A stretch of 64,000 bases of DNA, taken from Cyanoderma ruficeps (Eukaryota; Chordata; Aves; Passeriformes; Timaliidae). Positions 1 through 37,200 of this stretch are shown piece after piece; the stretch's first letter is position 1; each line of letters opens with the position of its first letter. Below the pieces are notes generated by a model that saw only the letters and a list, made by a program, of their open reading frames with translations, did not search any database and was not told the origin of the DNA. The DNA lies in assembly GCA_008694505.1 (NCBI GenBank), contig VZDJ01000174.1:6652601-6716600 (forward strand), written 5' to 3'. A program made the translations under genes and the position numbers.

Positions 1-3000
1 CTGCAACACTCCAAATGAACAAATCAGTCGATCAGGGAGGCAAGAATTACTAATCCCAGATTGTTGGCATTTTTTTCTTGTTAGAGCAGTTTCAGCCTTT
101 TCTTCCCTGTCTCTCACACTCAGTCATCATTCATCCCTGTGAGATCAAGACATGTTTCACTGTCTGTTCATTTAAGAAAACCTCTCAATGGAAGAAGTCC
201 AAGGTGTTTGGTTAGAAAATAAACAAAAGTTGGCATGCTCAAAAGGGGTAGCGCTCTGCACGGTAGAGAGTGGCAGATGTGATCCAGCCTTCCCGTAGCA
301 CGGCTGGAACATGAATCATTACAAATGTCAGATTTCCTGTGAAGGGACAAGCTGAACTGACATGCGTTCAGGTTTAATTAAGGTTGAATTATTGGAGCTG
401 ACTGTCAAGTCTTAGGCAAATTGGCTCAGCCTGTTATCATTAAGCATGAAAATTACTCTAGGACTTGGTAAAAATAAACACAATTTTGCCTCTAGAACGT
501 TGTAGTGTGGTCGGGTGGGTCTGTGTTTTTGCTGGGGCAGTTTTGCTCAGCTACATGGATCCATCTGCTCAGGAGGGCTGGATTAGGAGCCCAAGAACAG
601 AAATTTCTGAAAGGAACTCAATGCAACCTGATCCAGCTTGCATAAAAGGGTTGCTTTCCTTGGGATATTTCCATATTTGAGCCTGGTCAGAGCTTGGCAT
701 GCAGGGGTGTAGTTTTCTTAGGAGGAATGTTCAAGCATCCTGCAGAGAAACTACAAAGTTTAAGATCCTGATCAGAATGGGCAACATCCCTCATTAAAAT
801 CATTAAGATTGACTTTCTGAGGGATTTCAGGAAAGGTAGCTCAGAGACTTCCATGCGTGCATTGGGGCCATCAGGAGGAGAAATGACAAAGCCACCAACC
901 ACCAGGATTCCTGTGTGGTGGCTGAGAAGGCTTGGGGACTGCTCTCTCAGATGTTTTTCCCCTCTTGCCCATGAATTCACATCATATCTTTCCCTCCTCA
1001 TTTGTGCAACATGGCTGCAAAAGGAGAGAAGATACTCCCACTCATGCCTGTAGCTTTTCTGACGAGGGGGAAACTGGCATGTGGATATTTTCATTGCTGT
1101 TGAGAACGAAACACAAAAACATCGCAGTACTGCATCCTGAGAGATGGAAGTTGGCAGCAGGAATTAGTCATGTACCCCTGGTACTAACTAATACAACCAG
1201 GCTTGGCTGGTCAATTCAGTCAGCAAGGGAGCCTGAGCTTTTGCTTTGAGAAAATTGCAAATGAGAACTAATGCTGAAACCACAGGGAATCAATAGTTGC
1301 ACATAAAACTGGTCAAACAGCTGCTTTTAATGTGGGACTTTATTGATTTGTTTTGGATCTAATTGACTTTTTACTCAACTAACTTTTGTCGTGCCAGTGT
1401 GTTTTGAATATACACCATTAGTCTACATTGCCTGTAATTACACAATATGAAGTTTAACTCTGTAGGAGGAGGCCTGTTGGATGCAAAGAACTAATGGGCT
1501 CTGAGGAAACCTATGCTCGGGAATGAAACCCAATTGCTTTTAATGGGTAGCTCCTGAAAAATAGTGGAATCTGCAGCTGTGAACACACTTGCTCCAAAAT
1601 GCAATGTGGGGAGCCCTGGCTTGGCTAGGCAATGACAATTTTTCAACTGTTAGCAGTAAAATATGAGGAAAATTTACACACATAGGTGGCATTATAAAAA
1701 TATAATGCGCAAGAGCATTGAGAATTTGGCTTTGAAATAAATTCTAAATAGCATTGGAACCAAGTCTAGCTACATCTCACAACCAGGTTACCTGTGATGC
1801 ATGAATTCATATTTGATAAAGAAATTCACTGAAATGAGAGGCCTGTATTTATTGTAGAGCGTAATTTAAGATCTCCAGACATTGTGCCAAACCTGTAAAG
1901 ATAATATAAGGTGCTGGAAAGTACAGTGTTGATAGTACTTGCTGCCAGCCAAAACACTGGTGCTTGGAAAGGCTTCTGTTCCTGTTACTTGTGTATTTGA
2001 GGCCCCAAGACCTCAAGACATTTTCAGCTGATAAATATAGTTCATATGTTTCCATTTGTCCTGTTCTCACATTCTGAATTTACGCATATACAGTGATGAG
2101 CTGATTGATGGATGGATGAGGGAAATGGTGCATTGGTGAGAGTGCAAGCAGAGCCAGAAGCAGTGTGGGAAGCTGCCTTTTATCTCGAGGAAGGAGATGC
2201 CATCACCACGTGGGTACAGAACATGAGCTGATGTGCTGCAGGCTCTGATTCATCGCTGTCCTCCTCCCATCTAATGGCAGCATGGTGGCACTCAGGCTGT
2301 GGGAGTGGCACTGGGGGCTCTGGCCTCACATGGACTGGTTCAGAAACCCTGGGCAGAGCCTCTGCACGGCCAGAATTAGCTCATGGGGTGTGTTGTGTGT
2401 TATTTCCACACCCTCCTGCATCAGGAACTGGCTCGGTCCTTTGATGAGACGGGAGAATTTCAAAGGTGGAATTCGTTTGTGAGGGTGTTGGGAGCGTGTT
2501 AATGAGTGTAGGGAGCATCTCCTGCGTGTCTGCAAGGCAGCGAAATGCAGGCAGCCCCTGGCACGTTTTGGTGGGTAACAAAAGGGTGTCCCCTAAAAGT
2601 CAGAGGTGCTGTTGGTGCACAGTGGGATGTGTGCCTGTGAAATACACCAACAACTTAAGGTCTTGTAGCCCATTAAGAGTTTTTCTTGTAGTTGTGGGTA
2701 TGTGTGCACTCAAGGATACACAGATTAGGGTGAAAAGAAAGTTACAGTGGGAGTTGAATTGCTTTCATGTTGGTCTTTTCAGTTGTCTTCAACCTTTTGC
2801 ATACTGCTTGGTCTGAAATATCTCTTCTTTCCTTCCTTTTTGTTCCTTGGGAGTACTTCCAGCCTTTTAACTCCTTGGGATGCTTTGTTTGGCTTAATTA
2901 TGAAAAATGGCAGGGTTTGCTCCACAGAAGGAGTAATTCCATATGGAATTCTCTCTGTAGGTGCATTTTGCAGGGTTGCAGCATTTCTGATAGTTTCAGC

Positions 3001-3691
3001 ATGCCAAGCATACAGATGTTTGCAGTGTTTAGAGTGAGCAGGACCACATTTGGGTGCCCACTGAACTTCTGACTGGATTTTTGCAGCATTCTCCATTCTG
3101 TTCTTCCACACAAGTGTGTGGCCAGGGGACAGCAGCATCACAGCTTCTCTGCTGAGCTGTCCCATCCTTTGCTACAGAGATCCCACGTAGTCTCCATCCT
3201 AGAAGACAGTTAGGATTATCATTAGGGATTACTGCTTGGGTCATGGTGCATTGTAGCTGGAGTTGAGCCTAAATCTGATGTAGGTTACCGTGAAAGGGCA
3301 TTGAAAAAATGAAATGTCTTAATGGTGAGGCCTGTGTTTCATGAACGTGAAACTTACATTGAGCAGGAAATACTGTAGCAGTAACTTGAGACATGTTCCC
3401 ACTCCTGTTGTACATAACCTTGGGCCCCTGAAGAAGTCACAAAGCAGTGGTATGCATTCATTTAATGACAGCTAAGTCTCTCGCGCACATGCTAAAAGTA
3501 CTGTGGACTGGCCAGTCAAGGACAGCAGAAGGACAGACTCAAACACATCCATCTTGTAGCAGCAGTGCTCCCACAGCGCTCCCACGAGCTGAAACATGAC
3601 TTGTTTTCTCCCAGGCATGTGTTCTACCAAGCAGAGAAAAAACACAGACCTTTCAGCATGTGCTTTGTTCTTTTTCTTGTTGCTCCGTAAG
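1..3691 (+). other. FBRSL1: Intron upstream of the first visible exon
   Basis: No exon with family similarity, no CpG island and no clear repeat is seen here. The open frames are short, mutually overlapping and have no recognisable product. By position this is the 3' part of the intron before the AUTS2-exon-7 equivalent. It ends in a pyrimidine-rich tract and the acceptor AG at 3690-3691. An undetected small exon cannot be excluded, since AUTS2-family 5' exons are short and poorly conserved. Confidence 0.6.
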
Positions 3692-29087
<25,396 letters not shown>

Positions 29088-30870
29088 TCCCCAACATTGA
29101 ATTTTAAACTCACCTGTACATAAAACAAGTAAGCAAGCAAACAAAGAAACAACAACAACAACAAAAACANAAAAAAAAAAAAAAAACAACAAAAAAAGAA
29201 AACAACAAACCTTTTACAAAATGCACTGCTGTAAACGTTTTTTTTTTATGTAAAATTTGTAGAAGTTAAGCACATTTCCATAAATAACGGGGTTGGGGAC
29301 TTTCCAACAAGAAGGTTGCTGAGAAGGGGAATTTAATATATAGGTATTGATTTTTGGTTTTGTTTTTTGTTTCTGTGCTAAAAAAAATGAGTTAAGAATA
29401 TCAAGTTTGTACATTTTTTCCCAAATGTGAGAAACATTTTTAATGGATTTGTATTTTTTTTAATTTTGTGCTCTTTATTCACTTAAAAAAAGAAGAAATT
29501 TTGCTTTTGTTTTTAGTTAAATTTGCATTTTAAAGGCCTCAGATCCTTAAGAAAAAAATACCCAGGGTTTCTTAAAAGTATTATTTATGGAAATACTGTA
29601 GTTTTACAGTCCACTGTGAGGTTCCCTTCTGAGGCCAATTGATCACTTACCTTGGTACTTTGGAACCGAAGTTACAGATATATATTAAAATATTAATAAT
29701 AATAATAATGTACAAAACTGTTTGTTTTTTGCCTTATTATATTATGCAGAAATTTAAGAGGAATTTTTTTTGACTTCTTGTTTTAAACAAAAAAAAAAGA
29801 AAACAAACTGTAAATATTCTGTTAATATAAATGTACACCAATATTAAATTCTTAACATAGGTAGACTTTATAAAAATGGTTTCTAGAACCACTCTGGTTA
29901 TTTGTTAACATGGTTACAACTCATACTCTTGTCACAGTCAGAAATTCACTCTCAGAAAGCTCAGTACGGCATATATACTTCAACTATGCAAGAACTCAGA
30001 GGCAGGTCTTAGTGGATGTTGGGGGGAGGAAGGTTTTAAAAAAAAAAAAAATTTAAAAAAAAACCAACCCAAAAACAACCAACTCGCAGCTCTGGAGACA
30101 GAATGGCAATGGCATGTGAACAGGAAGAAGGATGCTTGTGTTTAACAAAAAAAAAAAAAGAGAGACTGAATTTTTTTGTACAAACACAAGGGACAGTTCG
30201 TCAAGGAAAGAGAAAGACACACGCTCCTGGAAGGGAATTTTGGTTTCCTACTTTTCAAGCTGGCAAAAGCAGATGGAACTGGCACAGTACCATGCGGCAG
30301 ACCCTTTCCTTATTTTTTTTTCTTTTTTTTTTTTTTTTTTTTTTTTTTTTGGGCAGGGTCCCTGGCAAGCAAGGACCTGTCTCTTTTAAACATCTAAATG
30401 TGTANNNNNNNNNNNNNNNNNNNNNNNNNNNNNNNNNNNNNNNNNNNNNNNNNNNNNNNNNNNNNNNNNNNNNNNNNNNNNNNTAAAAAAAAAAAGAAAT
30501 TCTGATATATTATCTATAGTACATGAAGACCATAAGCAAATGTTTGTTTCAGTGTGGTTCTGCCTTGAACTGCTTTTTGGCATGATTTATTTTTTATTTC
30601 CAATTTTACTTTTCATCCATATGTAAATTTTGCCATGTTTTACTTGCTGTACCATCCCCCCTTCCCTTATTTTATTTTTCAGTGTCCATGTTTTATATAT
30701 CCTGGGCTTTTTCTCTCTAGTTAATTCAGCCATCCGCTACTATTTTCTTGGCTCTGTAACTCTTGTTTCCCCCCACCCTTCCCCATCCTCCCCCCTGCAC
30801 CCCCTGTAATTTTAAACATTCAGTTTCCTTGTAGATCAATGAAGATAAATACAACATTGATTTTGGATGA
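29088..30870 (+). other. FBRSL1: 3' UTR of the FBRSL1-like gene
   Basis: AT-rich, with long A and T homopolymers, a CAA-rich run with an undetermined base at 29170, and an (ATA)n run at 29690-29709. Two consensus Pumilio elements (TGTANATA) occur: TGTACATA at 29115-29122 and TGTAAATA at 29809-29816. The 3' end is inferred near 30865-30875 from a variant poly(A) hexamer AATACA (30848-30853) and a GT-rich downstream element at about 30884-30898. No canonical AATAAA is seen in this stretch, but part is hidden by the N run. The true end could be farther, near the AATAAA motifs at 31440-31465. Confidence 0.65.
30405..30483. other. Assembly gap (79 N)
   Basis: A run of N inside the 3' UTR, about 55 bases after a long T homopolymer, so probably a sequencing drop-out at low-complexity DNA. 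Translations across it are meaningless. Confidence 0.99.
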
Positions 30871-30898
30871 AAAAGGCAGTGGAGTGTTTGTGTGTCGT
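30850..30898 (+). terminator. Probable polyadenylation region
   Basis: Variant hexamer AATACA at 30848-30853, then GT-rich ggagtgtttgtgtgtcg at about 30881-30897. The arrangement fits a cleavage site between them. The AT-rich UTR-like composition stops here and GC-rich sequence follows from about 30900. Confidence 0.45.
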
Positions 30899-33800
30899 AG
30901 CCAGCGCTGTTGACTCGAGGCTAATGGTTTATTGACGGCTGGGAGGAGGCAGCTGGCGGAAGGGGCTGGTGCTGGGACAGGGATTTGCTTCTCTCTGCCT
31001 GGGAATCCTTCCCAGCAGAGGGAACACGGCCCATGACACGCTTTGGAGGTCGGGATTTGGGGGGTCTGGGGAGGAGAGTGGAGCAGTGCCTGCAGCCCTG
31101 CAGCATCTCCACCCCACGGCCCGGGGGCTCCTCGGGCTCTGCGCCCCGGGGGCTGATCCAGCATCTCCTGCGGGGGAAGGAAGGACAGCAAAGGAAGCCC
31201 GGCCGGTGAGCAGCAGCTCAGACCCTGCTGCCGGCGTCACCACGGGAAGGTCATAGCCTCCAGCGCTGCTCTCCATTTCCCATTTGCTTCCCAGCCTTTC
31301 CCCTGGGCCGAGCCATTTGCAGGGAGATGGAGCCGTGCCCCCAACCCCTCGCGTTCCGCCAGCGGTGGGTGACGGTGCTTTAACAGCGTGTTGGAGCGTC
31401 TGCATTTAAGCTTGCGTGTGACTGAATTACTGAGCATGAAAAAATAAAATGAAATAAAATAGCAGGGTCCTTAATCTGATGAAAGGAGGCTTAAAACAAA
31501 ATAGGCATTAAAAATCAGCACCTGCTCTCCCAGCTGATATTGGAGGAACATAGAACACATGGTGGATGTGAAAAGCGTGTTGGACTCAGCATAAAGATTC
31601 ATAATGCTGGCTCGGGGGGATTGTAATTGTCCTGGTGCCAGTGTCCAACATGGGATCTTGTTTGACATCAGCTCTGACATGGACCTGCATAAATGAGCCC
31701 CTTTAACCTGTGTTAGGCTCCATTGCTGCATGTTCCTAATGCAGGTACGTGACAGCAAGGAGGTTGTTACTGCAAACTTCAGAAAAAAATGCAAAAATGG
31801 GCCATACCCTTTGGAAGCATTTGGTCTGTGTATGACTTAAAAAGTGAGCATTAAATCAATGCCATGCTCCCCTGGCATTCCTGAAGGATTGCTTATTGCA
31901 GCCACCCTGGTGCCAGAAGAATTCATCATGACTGATGTTGTGGTGGTCTGAATATTAAAAGAAAATCATTGGTTTGCCATTTACTGTATTAGGAGGCATT
32001 GCTCTCACACCTTCGGAGGATGACCCATCAATAATGCTGCACTACAGTGGGATTCCTGTGGAATTACGCAGTGTTGAGTATCAGCCTTCTCAAAAAATGG
32101 TTCATCATGATTAATGGTATTATTACCTAAACAGAGAAACTAATTAATTCAGCCTTATTCCTTTAAGCCACCCCAGCTGAGCTGCCTTCTGCTAAAAGAG
32201 CTAGTACAGAAGGACTTCCTGGGTCTTATGCATCTCTACCACTGTTCAGTTTTCATTCTGTGCCGTTTTCACCATTTTTATTCTGCTTTTGGCTGTCTCC
32301 CCAAAGACTTCCCTCAGACACCAAAAAAGGGTGGAATTTAGCAAACAAATAACAGTGGATGGAAGGAAGAAGATAGGATTTGGAAGGTTCATTTCTTGCC
32401 TCAGGCAACCTGTGTTTATAAAGATACTCGGGAAGCCAGAGGAGGGAGACCAGTGGTTGCATTTACATTACCTCCAAAACGCCACACGCCCACTGGGGCT
32501 TTGTGGAAGATGTGTGCACCAGCTTCAGTTAATGGGGGTCACTCTTGGCCCAGTCAATAAAATAGACAACCAGGATATCAGGGAGTGAGGGCAAAAAGCC
32601 AATCTGTAAAGCTGTAACAAATCCTCACGTCACTTGTCAAAAACATTAACTGTTCCTTGACAAAAAGATCTAGTGCTTCTCTAAAAAGCCAGCCTTATTG
32701 CCTAAAATAAGCATATGGGAATTGTCCTTTCCAGCTTATATAGATACTATAAATATGTAGTTAGCTCTTGGTGACCTGGAGTTAAACAAACAGAGGGTTG
32801 ATGCAGGGGAGCCCAAGGACTCGGCAGTAGGCTGAGCTTCCACTGTCAGGTCTGCAACGCCAGCACCACCCAGGCCCAAAGGAGGGAAAGCATAAGAAGC
32901 CAACTAGTCAGGAATGCAATATCCTGAGAGCTTAAGGAAGAGCGAGACACACCAGCTGTGCTTTGGGCAGCCCTGCAAGTGCCAGAATGAGAGCAGAGGT
33001 AGATCAGTGGTGTGCAGCTCAGGCTAGAGCCGAGAAACTGTCAACAGAGGGGAAAACAAGATTTGTGTTTTACTTGGCTTGTGCCAAGCAAAAATAAAAA
33101 AAAAGGAAACCCTTCTCTTACCTCCCTCAGGAAATTCCTTTTTGCCAAAGTCTTAAGGAAGTAATTGTGTTGTAGTGTTGGGGGATTTTGGTAATGGTCT
33201 TGTTAGAGGCCAAAATGGCATTGCCCGTACCAAAACCTGGGTGTCCCTATGCCAACACCCCTTGCAGAGCTCTCACCAGTGCTTCTTGGTGCCCCTTGGC
33301 ACAGGCAGTTGGCTTTGGGGAGAGTCCAGCCCTAGGAAATAAAGAGAAATGGGGCTTGGGCAAACAAATTTAGCACTTTTGCTCAAATCTTTGCGAGCTG
33401 GTAGCCTGGGGCTTAGCTCAGAAACATGGTGCTTTGGAGAGAGGAGGGCAGGTCATGGGCTCAGCCCCAAACCGGGCATCACTGTGGGTGAGCAGCATTG
33501 TCCAGGGGATCTGCTTCTTGTCCACTTGTGTCCAGCAAGATGACATCCCCTGCTGAGGCCACAGCTCTTTCACAGCACCAAGAAAGGAAAATGCCTTTCC
33601 TAATAGAGCACTGTATTATGTGAAACTGAATAAAAAGCAAGGAGTGGGGGAAGGCTACACCAGGCCTAAATTACAGGCTCCCATTTCTGAACATAATGGA
33701 GAAAAGAAAAATCAAATGATGTTTTGAAGTTTAACTTGGAAAATATTTTTCCAAAGCCTTTGAGGGATGAGTGTGTGAAGTAAAAAGGTCGGCTCCCCTC

Positions 33801-34225
33801 ATCCCAGCCCCTGCTGCTGCAGCACAGCTGGAGGCTCCCCGCACAGCGGCTGGGACCTCCTTGCAGGTGTCGGCACGGCAATTTCTTTGTCTTCTCACAA
33901 AAAACCTTCTGCTCCATTAAGCTTCCCTAATTGCTGCATTTATCATCAGCCATTTTGTGCTTGTTCTCTTCCTCATTCAGCGAGGATGTGTCAAAATAGA
34001 GATCCACCCGCCGTCCCTGGGAGATGAAGCTGTTCGAGGCACCGGCTGCTCAATTGGCCGTTCAGCAGAAGGTCCCTCATTACCGGCTCCGCGGCTCGTG
34101 TGTCACACACATCACAGCAGCCGGGCTGTGCTGGCCGGGTGTCAGGCCCTTTGCACTGAGCCTTGATAAATAGCTGAAAGGAGAAAAATACAGGGCTTAT
34201 TTTTTGACTCAAAACCCAGCCAGCT
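30899..34225. other. Intergenic, first part
   Basis: No gene is recognised. Bases 30900-31380 are GC-rich with scattered CpGs but lack clear promoter motifs. Bases 31860-32160 are complex AT-rich sequence with ATTA motifs and could be a conserved noncoding element. AATAAA motifs at 31440-31465 could serve as an alternative distal poly(A) site of the upstream gene. Confidence 0.6.
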
Positions 34226-34252
34226 TCATCATCATCCTCCTCCTCCTCCTCC
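34226..34252 (+). repeat. (ATC)n(CTC)n triplet microsatellite
   Basis: A few ATC triplets followed by about six CTC triplets. Confidence 0.85.
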
Positions 34253-37200
34253 AGCTCCTGATTGGAATTCACACAGCGAAGTGCAGCTGCCCGCAGCAGG
34301 GTGAAGCCCTTCCTCTTCCACTAGAGCAGTTTGAGGAGCAGAGGATGTGTTTGACACCCAAAGGAGATGGGGCCCAGTTCACACCCACACCGGCCTTGGT
34401 CACACACCAGCAGCAGGAGAAGCCCTGGAAGAAACCCCCTGTGGCTGAGTGGGGCTGGCAGGTTTCTGCAGCTCCTTTCCAGAGGAGTTGCTGTCGTATA
34501 CGAAGTCATAATTAGTTCTTCTGCAGCATTTGCTCACTGTTTTATCAAATACACTTTTGTCTATGCGATTATTTCAGGAAAAGGAAAAACCAGTCAAGAC
34601 AGTGAAGGAAGTGACCAGCTTTTCAAAAATGCTCCGTTCCCTTCCACAGCCTCCTCTTCTCTCCAGCATTTCCAGCTGATGGAGGGCCAGAGCCCAGTGA
34701 TGTTCCTCAGACAGGCTGGTGGTAGTGGGATCACTCCGAGGAAATTGCAAAGCAGAAGAACTCTGCAAATCCAAATTCAAAGGAAGTGCTGGCCAGTGAA
34801 AAACACAATGGTGAGGAACTAGTTTGAGGAAGCTTTTAGGTTTCATTATTCAAAACTCTCTCCTTCTTTTTTGAATGCTGTAAAAAAGCCTCCTCCTGTG
34901 GAGGGAACAAAGGAAAAGGGATTAATTTTATGGGGCTTTTTTCAAAACTAAGATGGTTCAGGATTTTTCGTTTGTTAATGGACATCTAAGAAACTAGAGA
35001 GTGAAAAATGTCTGACAAGGGAAGCTCATCTGAGAGGTGATTTGCACTAAGCCACTCTGGACAGGGGAGGTGGTAGTACCATAAAACACACTGTTACAGC
35101 TGGCATTTAAAAGAAACCCACCTTAACTCCCAGCACATACCACTGGTGGCTCTGAAAAGGCTAAAAGCTGTGCTCTGCTGTCATGGGGCTCTGCAGGTTA
35201 ACCATGTGTGTGCAGCTGGGAAAGCAGGGATTCAAAGCAGCCCAGCTATTGAAGGAATTAATTCAGCTGCTGGGGCTGGCCCTGGAGGTCACACACGGCC
35301 AGATTAGCCTTTCCAAGAACTCAGCGTTTTTTGCCACGTCCTATGGAGTTTCACTAGTCCAGCTCTGCAGAATTTAAAGGTTAAGCCTCAGGCACGACAC
35401 AGCTATTTTGCTGTCAGATGCAGAATCAATGCCACTTCCCTGGCCAGCACACTGGGGCACTGGGCTGCCAATGGCCTGTGCCCAGGGCACAGCAGAGCCA
35501 CAGGAGCAGGAAGACCCTCTCCCACCTTGGTCTCCAAAGACCACAGTGGCCTGTTTGGACCATTACTGACAGATCTTGTGGCAAAGGCACAGTATGGTTT
35601 TTCCACACCCTGCCTCCAATGTGTTCACTGGATGACTTCACGCAGCCAGACATGGCCAAAAATGTGCCTCTGTGAACTAATGAATTGGTTTAATTGTCTG
35701 CCAAACCTGAGAGCAGCCAAAAGTAACAAATTAAAGTTTACAATCCTGTGGTCTCATTTACAAGGGGATAATACAGCAACTGTTTATTTTGTGAGATGTT
35801 GGAGTGAGTCGGGAGAAAATTACAGCCCCTATATAATACTAATGATAATCAACATCATAAAAATACTTTTAATAGGAAACACCAATGGTTGTTTTGCTCC
35901 GTTAACTTGCACTATTGTTCCAGCCCGTCTGGCTGCCAGCTCACAGGGCAGGGGCTGTTGGTTCCCTGGAGGCCAAGCTGGCTCCACAGCCACAGCAGCT
36001 CACAGCAGCTTCACACTCAGAGTTTAATAATCGCTCTGGCTCTAGCACGGCAGCACCCATGGGAGGATCCACAGGGCCAGATGATGCTTCACAGGGTCAT
36101 GGAAAGAGCTCCAGAGGAAGAAGGAGATGCCAGGATGTCTGGAAGCTCCAGGAAGAGTACAGCCAAGGTCCCCATCCCAGAAGGAGCAGGCTGGGCAGGG
36201 AGGTGGGAGCAGCAGCTGTGCAGTTTTGGAAGAGCCACGCCCTTTGTCAGGGGATAGAGGTGGAAGATCAGGCCTGATCACCCCTGCAGCTGTGTCCCCA
36301 GGCAGGAGGGAGAGCCTGGCAGGCCCAGGGACACATCCCTGCTGCCCTGGTACACACTCCACAGTCAGCTGGTGTCAGCTCAGCCCAGGGGCAGTGGCTC
36401 TGCTCCTGCTGCTCTCAGGGACAGGGCACCAGAGCTGTGACACTGCCAGGGCAGGAGCAGGAGCCTCCTGGGCTGGAGACAGCCGTGAGCCCAGCACTGC
36501 AGGCACAGGCTCCAATGCCACCAAGCAGTGACCAGGTGAAGCAGGTGACAACATCCTTGCACAAGGATAGTCTCAGGCTTTCAGCCTTTCTCAAGCCATT
36601 GCATCAGAAGCCCCAGCTGCACCTTCCCTTGTGCACGGGTTGCCAAGTGTGGGGTTCCCTCAGGCTCTGGCACCCCCTTCTCACTCCAGCCATGGGCTCC
36701 AGAGAGGTGGGGGCTGGCGAGATGGGCTCTGGGATGAGGGACAGTCCTAAAAATGGGGAAAATTGCCATAAGAGACTTATTTTTCCTGCAGAAGAGATGA
36801 GGCCCATATGAAGCTCAGCAGCTGGGTGAACGGCTGTGTCGCCAAAGGCAGTTGAACGGGAATGCAAGAGGGGGAAAAAATAAATAAATATGTCCGTACA
36901 TCCCCACGAAATTAATCCCTCCCCATTCAGCCATTTCCCTTTATTTCTTCCTTTTAGAAGCAAGGTTATCGGGTCTAACATCACATCCAAACATTTCAGC
37001 ACTAGCATTATATGGGATGCTCCAAGGTCAGCGCCTGCAGCTGTAAACTCATTAGTCTTGTCTTTTGTGAGAGAAGAAAGCCTCTTCATTCCTCCCTCGC
37101 CCCCTTCCCCCCTAATTAAAATTAAAGTATTTCCTGGCCAAAAGTCATTTCTGCATTCATTCATCTCAATTCTTTTCTGTTTGGATAAACCACCCTTTGG

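Noticed and set aside
30103..30583. Open frames extending into the N gap
   Set aside because: Ns were translated as unknown residues; the frames lie in the 3' UTR and are artefacts.
36604..37164. 186-codon minus-strand frame
   Set aside because: No recognisable domain, no promoter or splice context, and plus-strand frames overlap it equally.
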